This document shows, one piece after another, positions 13,208-22,776 of a stretch of 64,000 nt of DNA (positions are counted from its first letter, which is position 1; every line of letters begins with the position of its first letter). The notes under the pieces were generated by a model, which was not told where the DNA came from, did no database searches, and saw only the letters and a list, made by a program, of their open reading frames with translations. Position numbers and translations under genes: made by a program. The stretch is from positions 62,001 through 126,000 of the forward strand of contig JAOVVO010000115.1 in assembly GCA_028564675.1 (NCBI GenBank). The letters run 5' to 3'. The stretch is from Onchocerca lupi (taxonomy: Eukaryota > Nematoda > Chromadorea > Rhabditida > Onchocercidae).

Positions 13208-15256
13208 TGAAATTTTTTAAATTTTTGGCCTTAAAATTGTAATACTGTTAAATGAAGCAATTTTACAATAGTTTGATTGATTTTTTCATATAAAATATCA
13301 TGAAAAAAAAAAAAAAAACCATGTTCAAATTATATTTTATTGCATGAAAAATTTAAATTTTTTTCATTTTCCATGAAACGAAACACACGTGTAAATGCAC
13401 GTATAAACGTAAAATCATACACATTCACGTTAATATATAGCTTTTTTTAATTACTTATAAAATATTCAATACAAAGTCAAGAAGATTTATATTGTTACAA
13501 CTATTTTTAAATAGTATTTAAATGATTTTAATAGTGTAAATTACATGTAATTCTGAGACTTTTAGCAGAGTTTCAAGTTGTTGAATTGACATTATTTGGA
13601 TGCAAGAACTGCAAAAATTTTGAATCATAATTATTCCTGAAATTCAGAGCTTTAAATTAGCCAAGTCATAATGCGCTATTGGAATTTTTAAAAAACTGAC
13701 TGATAAACAAAAATATAATAGGTTCTGAAAAAAAAAAAAAAAAAAAAAAGAAGTTAGATTGATGAATTAAATTTAAGAAACTTTTCATGCAAATTTGCTT
13801 GCATGTCGTTTGATAATCATGTGCTCAATTTATAATAGGGAAAAATTAATTTCAGAAAAACAAATTAATAAACTGATTCGTCATCGAATTTCGCCATACC
13901 GTTTTAAAAATATTCATAAAAGTAACAGTCATTTTTGACGATAATACTGTCAATGAATATAAAAAATTGGAATTAAAACATTGATTGATTTGTTTTGTGT
14001 TTTTAAAATTATTTGGTGAAATATTAAGAATAATAATATATTATACTTCTGTTTTTTTTTTTCCTTCAATTATATTATCAATTTACTCATTAAAATGTTG
14101 CAAAAAAAAAAAAAAAGCAAAAAATAAATGAAAATTTTATTCTATGTGAATTTTTTTTATAGTTTAAATCCTAATTCCCATCATTTCTCATTTTTAATAA
14201 ATTGTAATGCCATCATTTAGTTTTTATTTTAGCAAATTATTATTTCATCATTTTTGTAACTTTGGTATATGATCTTCTTATTAGCAACGTAAGATGAATC
14301 GAAGATACCGGATAGTTTTATTTTCAACGAAGATGATTGTAAAAAATGGGAAATTTTGTTTCTGAGGGAAATTTGAAATAAATATGATTTGGTACCATAT
14401 CATATTATTAGAAATAAATCATGTATTTAAACTATTTTATGACTCAAAAAGAGAAGAAAGTTATTGCTAAAATATCTCTCAAATCTCCCGGATTCCTTGA
14501 CATTAGACAAGAAATCCCGGGAGCATTTTATTTTTATAACATATCATTGAGTCATACGGTATTTACATGAATACCTTTGAGTAATAATTAATTTTCGTGA
14601 TATGATCGATAATAAAAAGATGTAAATAAGGTGATGATTAAAATTTCTTTTTTTTTTTTTTTTTTTTTTTTTTTGAGAAAACACTGAACTTCTAAAATGT
14701 TTAATTTTTTAAAATAGATACCTATTATTATAGCATTATTATATTTATCAAGTTGCAAATTCCTTATATTTTGATAAAATATAGCATATAGGCTTAACAC
14801 TTTGAAAAATCTTCTACATTTCATTAATTCTATCTTAGCAACTAAGAATTTTATTTTTTCTTACAATTTTCAAGAATTTAATTTTAAGAATTTATTTTAG
14901 ATTTTTTGCGTTCTTATATAAAAAAAAAAAAAAAGAGAAAAACCAGACAATACTATGAAGTGTTGATGTGTTTTTCACATGTTGAATTTGCAAAAATATT
15001 GATAATATCAAATACGCTTATTTCAATTTAATCAACTGACTAAAGAAACAGATATTTTATCAATAAACAATCAGTAAATTTCTAAAGTTATACAGAAAAT
15101 ATGCATAGAAATAATAGGGCAAATATTTTGAGTATATGTATATGCAAATACATTCAACAAAACATAAAATTATCCAAAATTTTGGATTTACAGGGCATGT
15201 AATTTTCAGTAGTTACCTGAATGTGAAATTATTAAAAATTTGATCATTTATTAAAA

Positions 15257-15284
15257 TGCACGTCCGAAATGATTTTGACGTGCA
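15257..15284. repeat. Perfect 8-bp inverted repeat TGCACGTC/GACGTGCA
   Basis: TGCACGTC (15257-15264) and GACGTGCA (15277-15284) are exact reverse complements with a 12-nt loop. They mark the left end of an island of lower AT content that runs to about 15660 in the gene desert. Confidence 0.7.
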
Positions 15285-16130
15285 AATCGATCGTCTCAAT
15301 TTGGTGTAAGACGAAAGATTAGTCGAAAAATTTAATAACTGGTTCCTTCTGAAGTTTTGTTCCGAAGAGCTGGAATGAAGCTGTTATATTCGGAAAAGCG
15401 AATGATTAGAGGAATTGTGGGATGAAACGTGTTCAACCTGTTTTCAAACTTTCAATGAGTATGACGTCTTGTTTGCTTAGATGAAGCGTAGACGCTGAAT
15501 GTGTACTCCACGTGGGCTATTTCTGATAAGCAGAAATGGCACGCTGTGAGATGAATCAAACGTTGAGTGAAAGTAGAAATAAGTCTTCCGCTCAAGCGTC
15601 ATCCATTTTCAGGGTTCGTTGATTCAGAGCAGTATTTAATTCGCATGATTACGCATGCAATTAACTTTCAATACCCATCAACTTTAATTTTTTTTTTTTT
15701 TAGAAATGAAATGAAATTAATACTTTTTATAAGATACAGATGCAAAATACATTCTTTATGAAAATATAAGTCAAGAAATAAATCGAAATAATTATTGCAT
15801 TTGGTAGGAAAGAAAAAATTTTTGTTATCTATGATGATTTTTTTTTTCTTGTTTACATGAATAAAAATTGAAAATTTATGATCGGAAGAAGAAATGACGC
15901 AAACAGCATGCGACAGCTAATTTTACAATGCGAAAAAAAAACGTAGTTATCGGAAGTGACGGAAGAAAATAATCAATGCCAAATGTCATCATTTTTAATT
16001 AAATGAATATTATGGTATCTTTTCTTCTTCATTAGCAATAAAATATTAAGGATATTTAAGTTGATGTGAATTTGATGTTCAAATGCTTTGAAGATTAGAA
16101 AATCTCTTTTATTTTTGGAAGTAATCATGT

Positions 16131-16182
16131 AAATAAATAAATAAATAAATGAATAAATAAATAAATAAATAAATAAATAAAA
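16131..16182. repeat. (AAAT)n microsatellite
   Basis: Thirteen tetranucleotide units with a single interruption (GAAT) near the middle. Confidence 0.95.
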
Positions 16183-18284
16183 TGATATAGATAAATTTAC
16201 TCATATTTTTTTTTAAAATTATTTTCTGCTATCAATATTGGTATATTTCGAGCTTATCAAAATGCTTCATGATCGATTTGAAAAATCAATTACATTATGC
16301 AAATGGTTATAGATTGCATTTTTGAAAACGAAAAAATACTTTCATTTTCGATTCCTGTTTGTTTACAGTTGAAAAAAAAATCAAATTTTTTTCACTACTT
16401 TTTTTTCAATTGTTTTTCTTTTCCATTCAAATAGATGGAAATTGGAGAAAGTTGTGCTTATTTAGTGTCTATTTTTTGAAGATTGCTTGATTGATCAAAT
16501 GAATAGACTTTTCTGTAATTTTTTTTTTTTTCACAAAATGAAAAACGAAGTTTAACAATATTAGATGACATCAACAGAAAACAAGTAATTTGTTTATTCA
16601 TTTTAAGTTCAGATTTTATATCTATTGGCAGTAGAAAAGTCGTAGAGAGAATTAGTTCAAATAAAAACTGGTATTTTGTAAAGATTAAAGCGAGTTTATC
16701 AGTTAATTGACATTTAAATCCTAGCATACACTTTTATCTGGCTCTCCTTTTTTCCTTATTTTTTTTTTTTTTTTTTGAAAAAATATGGGTATTTTTAAAC
16801 GATTTTTTTATTTTCATCTGTTTGGTTTTGGTTAGTTATTTTATTCATTTTTTTTTTCTAAGACTTCAAAATTTTTTTACCATTCAATTATCTAGGTAAT
16901 TTGCCATCATTATTATTTATTACTTCATTCAAGAATTGAGCAATCGAAATGGATTTTTTCGGCAATTTTTACTTCTAAAATAATTATGAATAGAAATCTA
17001 ATGATAATAATTTCATTGCAATTTTCTCTCGACAAAATTTCATATTATTTGCATCAAATTTTCAGAAAGTCATTTCGCTATAATTTAATACTGCAGGAAA
17101 CAAAGTTCACTGTCCCATATTAGTTAAAATTATGATATGTTATTCTAAATTTTCTTTCCACATACTTATTTTTCACGTATTTGTTCGGGTTTTTTTTGGA
17201 AAGAATAATTTAATAATGAAATCAATTAGCTCTGAGTATTTCCTTTACAACTGAAAAGTATATTTAGCATTATCGATTACAAAATGCCAATCATTTTTAT
17301 TTTAGATCTAAGATCAAAATACAAAAAGCATTGGTGAAATTATTTAGCTACTACTATCATACTCTATCAAACTTTAAACATACCATTTGTAATTTTAGCA
17401 ATTGTTATAAGCAATTTATTCTAAAAATTATTAATTAATATAATTTTACTATAAAAATTATTAATTGAAATATTAATTTTAATTTTTTATAAAATTACTA
17501 ATTACAATTTTAATAATGCTTGGCATGATAGTCAAGAACATAAGAAAATTTTGATAAAAATTGTTAAATTTTGATAAATATATGAAAAACCGGTCTTCGA
17601 ATGCATTAGAGGGAGTGTGATAGATGTCATCAGAGATGTTATAAATATTATCAAAAGTTGTCATCAAAGATTCATTTCAATTAAAAATTAATTTGATATT
17701 GAAGGAAGTAGGAAATGTGAATTGTTAATCCATGAATTAATTGTATTGAATTTTGTCAACATTTTTTCTTGACTTTCATCATTTTCATCCTTTTTATTGT
17801 CATATCTTTGTGTGGATTTAAAAGATGAAAAAAAAAATTTTGCAGCAAAATAGGAAGTTGATTAAATGGTCCATCAGACTATATCATTCTCGTCATCATA
17901 TGATAATAATTAGCACTTTCTAAATTCTTAAAAGATCACGAGATTAGATTAAACATATTACGTGAATACTGGAAATTAAAATAAAGTTTGATTTTTCATT
18001 TCTATCAATAAAATATTGACCATCTTATTTATTTCTAAAAAATGAATCATCAATGGTATGATTCCTTTTTTTTTTGGAATAGATAAGAATTATTGATAAT
18101 GTTTAAAATGATTAAAACAGAAGAGAGAATGGTCAATAAAGGAGGGAAAAAAATTAAAATTTGTTAATGATAATAATGTCAACAAATTCTTCCGCATAAA
18201 TAATAATCGCTGCTTCAGTGATAATTGTCTCAGAGATGTTGAAGAAGAGTTGATAATCATATTCTCCTTCATTTTAACTGATTG

Positions 18285-18297
18285 CAATCATATTTTC
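18285..18297 (+). promoter_or_regulatory. Splice or trans-splice acceptor upstream of metallothionein ATG
   Basis: A pyrimidine-rich TATTTTCAG ends just before 18298, 57 bases upstream of the start codon. No other donor is obvious upstream, so it may be a spliced-leader addition site or the end of a 5' UTR intron. Confidence 0.4.
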
Positions 18298-18354
18298 AGT
18301 TTTATTAGTTTCGTACTGATCTTTGAATCGACAGCAATCGCCGTATTATCAATA

Positions 18355-19254
18355 ATGATGAAATGTAAATGTGGTATGATTTCATTCTATTATCCATTCT
18401 TACTTTTTTCGTATAATTTCGATCACAAAAATTCTTTCTTTTTTTTTTTTTTACATGAAATTATTCGCAAGAATTTTTTTTTTTTTTTCATATGAAATCA
18501 GTCGCAAGGATTTTTTTCTTTTTTTTTTTTTTTTTTTTTTTTTCTTACAATAAATCAAGTTGCAAAGATTCTTTATGATTTTCTCATATAATTTTTATCA
18601 CAAAATTACTTAAGCTTAATTTCTTAATTTCATATTAAAAAGTGACATCATTAAAAGCTATCCAGGACAAAAAAAAAAAAAACTGATAATTACTTAATTA
18701 TAATTTTATTAAAGCTTCTAACAGATGTTCAATGATGAAAAGGTTTTACCTGTACAACAGATAAAAAGATCAAAACCAGCAAAAATGACAAAACTAATGA
18801 ATGTAAAGCTAGTATTTAATTGGTACTGTCCTATCAATTAGTAATGTCTCGAGTCAATTAGTACTGTCTGGTTAATTAATACTGTTTCGTTTAGTTGCCA
18901 TCAGCTTGTTTCCCTTCTGCTCTATTAATTGCTGAATAATTAATGCAGCTAATTTTGTTAATTACATGCTGTATTTGTAAAATCATAGGAAACTATAAAA
19001 AGTTTACTGTAATGATAGCACTTTCATGAACAATTAATCAAAGAAAAAATTATCATTAAGTATCCTCTCAAGCAAATGGTCATCTAGCAGTCATCTAGCA
19101 GAAGATCACTCTTTTTCATCTGATTTTTTGTGCTTTTTTTGATGACAACTTGCATTTTTCCAAATGTCTGAAAGAAAAAGTTTAATAATCATGAAGGGAT
19201 GTGCTCCATCTGCTTGATGTTTGTAAAAAATAGCCAAATACTATCCATTGTTTC

Positions 19255-19285
<31 letters not shown>

Positions 19286-20798
19286 AATTGTAACCTATGA
19301 CCCGAAAATAATATGGAAACATCAGATGAAAGTATTAAAAAATAATAAAAGCAAGTAATGGAAACATATTAAATGAGTTATTACAATAAAATATTCTAAT
19401 CTGAAAACCGCATTTCAATGAATTTAGAAATTTATAAAGTTCTGAAAAATTCATCAATTTTAAAATTATAAATGGAATTTCGAAAACTTATACAAACAGT
19501 TAATTTTAATCTAAATTTCCTATATAATTTGATGCTAAATGATTGCAATTAGTGTGAAAAAAATTCAGATGAATTAGTATGAATAGAATCAAACGATGAT
19601 ATTTTTTCGTTTGAAACATTAAAATGTTTCATTTTTGCATCTACTGAAATTTCTTATTAAAAACTTGAAACAAATGATCATTTGTGCCAGAAAATAGATT
19701 CGCATTTTATTATTTCAAATTAGAATTAAAATTTTACTGCAATAATTTAAATTTGTACTGATTGCTTGGTACAAGTTTTGACAATCTTGCAATTTGCAAT
19801 CCATCTTACGGTACAAATTACCGTACTTCATCACTTTTTTCAGGATGTCATGAAGGTAAAGAATGTACATGTAACGATTGTCCGGATAAATCAGAAGGAA
19901 AATCGACGTGTAAGTCAATCATTTTCATGCATTACATTGTTTTATCTATTAAATTTGACAATTTTCTTAAAAAGATAAAAAATTTATTAAAATTTTAGAC
20001 GAATTTTTCCTTTAAATACTGTAAAATTTTCTATTGTAATTTTTCACATTTTGCAATTTTACGAAAGAATGGTAAAGTTTATATAATTTAGCAAAGAAAT
20101 GCATAAATTTGTAAATTTATAAACAATTCAGCATGGATACAGTATGCGTTTATTACATTGCAATATTCTTTGCTTCACGTCATTTCACGTGTATCACGCA
20201 CGTCATACATGAGGATCACTAATAAATGTTTCAAATTATGAATAATGATTTCTAGAATAGTTTAAAATGTTTTTTATATCAGAATTATGCATATTGCAAA
20301 TTTTCTAGCAATCTTCAGATTTAGCTAATTGATTGTAAATAAACATCCAAACATGGATAGTAATGCTGTTCACCTGACCTTTTGACCTTACAATTTAAAA
20401 CATTCCTAGTTCTTTTTCTTAAGTACACAAACAATAGACATTATCCTGTAAGCGATTTTTGCTTATTTTGCACGGATAGTTTTTCTTGATCTTTTTTTTT
20501 TTATCAGCAGATGATAATGCTATTGACCTTTTGACCCTTGAAATATTCTTTATTTCTTCCTCTCAGTTATGCAGTACAATAAACAAACTAACGAATTTCT
20601 TCGGTACAGAAGGATTCAATGTACTGAATAAGCGAGAAGGGATTTTATTTCATTGCTAATACTTTTTTCTGGTACCATAAATTTCTAGGTACTTCGACAT
20701 GCTGTGGTACTGGTACCCATCAGGCAGAAGGTCAGGGAGGTCACGGAGGAAAATGTTGCAGTGAAGGAAGCAAAAAGGATTGTCATTCAGAAAAATGA
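18355..20798 (+). CDS. Metallothionein-like protein, three exons
   Basis: A small cysteine-rich protein expected to bind Zn, Cd or Cu in the cytosol. Exons are 18355-18373 (19 nt), 19844-19909 and 20689-20798; both introns are phase 1 (TGTG|GTATGA, TTTTCAG|GA; ACGT|GTAAGT, TTCTAG|GT). The product is 64 residues. It starts MMKCKCGCHEGKECTCNDC and has 12 cysteines (4, 6, 8, 14, 16, 19, 29, 33, 34, 51, 52, 60), four histidines, and no Phe, Tyr or Trp. The CKC, CGC, CTC and CC pairs are typical of metallothioneins. A Gly/His-rich linker around residues 35-49 separates an N-terminal nine-Cys cluster from a short C-terminal one. It is shorter, with fewer Cys, than C. elegans MTL-1. A second ATG follows the first directly. 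The three exons were joined by phase and cysteine pattern, not by alignment. The 5' UTR seems to begin after an acceptor at 18297. Confidence 0.82.
18818..18892. repeat. Four tandem copies of an 18-20-bp unit, AATTAGTACTGTC-type
   Basis: Copies start at 18818, 18836, 18856 and 18874 (steps of 18, 20 and 18 bases). The shared core is AATT(A/G)(G/A)TA(C/A)TGT(C/T). The array lies in intron 1 of the metallothionein-like gene. Confidence 0.8.
19077..19102. repeat. Direct repeat TCATCTAGCAG x2
   Basis: Two adjacent perfect copies of an 11-base word in intron 1 of the metallothionein-like gene. Confidence 0.7.
20175..20210. promoter_or_regulatory. Cluster of CACGT cores in metallothionein intron 2
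   Basis: CACGTCA, CACGTG and CACGTCA occur within about 35 bases. CACGTG is a classic bHLH E-box. This density is unusual in sequence this rich in A and T. Regulatory function is inference. Confidence 0.35.
20375..20388 (-). promoter_or_regulatory. DR2 nuclear-receptor-type site, copy 1
   Basis: TGACCTTTTGACCT; on the minus strand this reads AGGTCA-AA-AGGTCA, a perfect direct repeat with a 2-base spacer. It lies in intron 2 of the metallothionein-like gene. Confidence 0.55.
20524..20537 (-). promoter_or_regulatory. DR2 nuclear-receptor-type site, copy 2
   Basis: TGACCTTTTGACCC; on the minus strand it is GGGTCA-AA-AGGTCA. One half-site differs from consensus by one base. About 150 bases upstream of metallothionein exon 3. 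Confidence 0.5.
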
Positions 20799-20875
20799 AG
20801 TAAGCTGAACGATGAGTTGGCGAATTTCATTTCCATAAATATTTTGAAATTTTAATCAATTAATTAAATAATTAA

Positions 20876-20881
20876 AATAAA
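20876..20881 (+). terminator. Poly(A) signal AATAAA of metallothionein-like gene
   Basis: Canonical AATAAA 78 bases past the TGA stop, on the same strand. It fits a short 3' UTR. Confidence 0.5.
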
Positions 20882-21040
20882 AAAGTGAAGAAATTGTAGA
20901 AAAATTTTCTACAACTATCCAGTAACATTCCATACTCTATTTATATGCATAACTAATTTAAATTTTAGGCAGTAGATAATATGGAAAAATCTATTTAGGT
21001 GATCAGAAAAAATTCTTGCAAACAGATGATAATAAGCTGT

Positions 21041-21054
21041 TGACCTTTTGACCT
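21041..21054 (-). promoter_or_regulatory. DR2 nuclear-receptor-type site, copy 3
   Basis: TGACCTTTTGACCT again, identical to copy 1, in the 3' flank of the metallothionein-like gene inside the third module copy. Confidence 0.5.
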
Positions 21055-21219
21055 TTAATCAATCTAAAGCATTCCCCTTTTTTTTTTTCTCCCAACTTTA
21101 CTATACAATAAACATACTAATTGAACTTTTCACTGCAGAGGGATTAAGTGTATTAAGTGAAAAAGAATTTAATTTTATTTCATTGCTAATATTTTTTAAA
21201 TCCGTTAACTGATAATGAT

Positions 21220-21233
21220 CACGTACGTACGTG
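21220..21233. repeat. Perfect 14-bp palindrome (ACGT)3 core
   Basis: CACGTACGTACGTG is its own reverse complement and contains three ACGT cores. It stands in the 3' flank of the metallothionein-like gene, just beyond the third repeat module. Confidence 0.6.
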
Positions 21234-22776
21234 TTTGTGCATCTTCTTATTGTTATTATCTCTCTTTTAAGTCGTTCCTTCTTCAGATTCTCTTGAATTG
21301 TATCACAATTCCTTCTCCATAACTTTTCGCATGTTCAGATATAGAATATACAGAATGTAAGCTCAGAATGCTATGCATAGTATAACTTAATTTAAATTTT
21401 TTCATGCTCTTAATCCATTCTTACAATTTTAATTCCATTTGCCTTTCTTAGTTAAGTGCGAGAATTACAGTAATCTATTATAAATCTGACTGCCATAAAA
21501 AAAAAAAAGCTTTTTTCAGGATTTCTGATGGAAACAATTCAGGAATAAATATCTTTGGATGATATGAAGATTTCTTAAATGATCCACCCATCGATTTTAC
21601 TATTCAATTCTTCTATATATTAATTTTCTATAAATTCATTAGAAAAAACTATCCCTAACAAATAGCATTAGTCTTTTTATATGCATATGAATATGTCATT
21701 TTCTTTAATCAAAATATCATTAAACTTATATCACCGAAATGTTAGCTACTTCTAGAATAAATGGATTATGCTGAAAAAATACTATCACAACAGCAAACGC
21801 TTAATCTAGTTTAAATTCGGATTGCTATCATTATGAGAAAGTTGGAAATGAAAAATAAATATAATTTCTCTTCCGAGAAGTTTTACTTCACAAGAATTAT
21901 CAGTGAAGTCTCTAATGAGATATAATCAAAATGTGATGAAAATGTTTCAATATACCTTCCCTTTTCACTTATAACTAACATTGAAAATTTCGTTGATTTA
22001 ATGATTTATATGCATCTGAGAATTCCAATTATCCATTAAAACATTTAAATTAATTCCACTGATTCTTTTTGATTTCACATATAGACAGTTGTTCAATACT
22101 GACGATTATTATTCCAGATACGAAAAAATAAACAAATTCTTCATTTTATAAATATTTTTTGAAATAAAAAGAGATAAAATCAAATAAAAGAGTAGTAACA
22201 TCGAAACTGCTCAACAAACAATAGCAGCCTGAAAAGAAACTCACTGCGATTTCAATTAAAGATATAGCATGAAAATATATGCAAATAACCACAAACTGTG
22301 ATGTAATCTTTACAAATACTTAAAAAGTGAATGCTAGCAAATCAGCTAAGCCGAACACACGATATATCGAATATTATTGCACTCGAAAGTTTAAAAATGA
22401 TAAAAATTGATTCGAATTTTTAATTTTAATTTCTTTACTCTTGCATTTCTGCTCAAAATACCAGTAAAATATAAAAATATGCAAACAATATACATTCATT
22501 TAAAAAAAAAAAAAATCTTTAAAATACTGGTCCATAAAAATTAATCATCTCATGAAGCCAAATTAGTATTCTTTACCATAAAAATATCACTTGCAAGTCC
22601 ATATATTACATATGATTTCATCTAATTACGTATGGCTTTGGTTTTCAATGTAATGCTTTTAATGCCAATAATATGCGATAGCATTTATCGCCTATCATTA
22701 GCACATAAATCTAATACATATGCAGTAGAAGTGATAATGGATTTAAATTATATTGCCTAATAAACAATAAAGGCGT

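Larger units (their letters stand above)
9441..18297. other. Gene desert of about 9 kb
   Basis: I found no exon chain on either strand. Visible contents: degenerate repeats and a TGACGTCA site at 9720-9870, a cluster of TGACG-type sites at 13170-13207, an ACGT-rich stretch at 13385-13430, A/T runs of up to about 25 bases, an island of lower AT content at 15240-15660 with a hairpin, and an (AAAT)n microsatellite at 16131-16182. The open frames here are short and of random composition. Confidence 0.55.
20354..21200. repeat. Module of about 180 bp repeated in intron 2 and the 3' flank of the metallothionein gene
   Basis: Copies at about 20497-20680 and 21013-21200 share, in order, a GATAAT..TTGACCTTTTGACC block, a pyrimidine run, ACAATAAACA.ACTAA, an AGA.GGATTAA.TGTA block, and ATTTCATTGCTAATA followed by T-runs. 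A shorter first copy (about 20354-20470) keeps only the left part. The middle copy abuts the acceptor of exon 3; the right copy has no exon after it. Confidence 0.75.
20882..22776. other. Intergenic between metallothionein-like gene and samp-1
   Basis: The genes on either side converge. The stretch contains the third repeat module, a perfect ACGT palindrome at 21220-21233 and otherwise plain AT-rich sequence. No exon is supported. Confidence 0.55.

Noticed and set aside
18250..18495. Plus-strand 81-codon frame
   Set aside because: It overlaps the metallothionein first exon in another frame and ends in T-run Phe residues.
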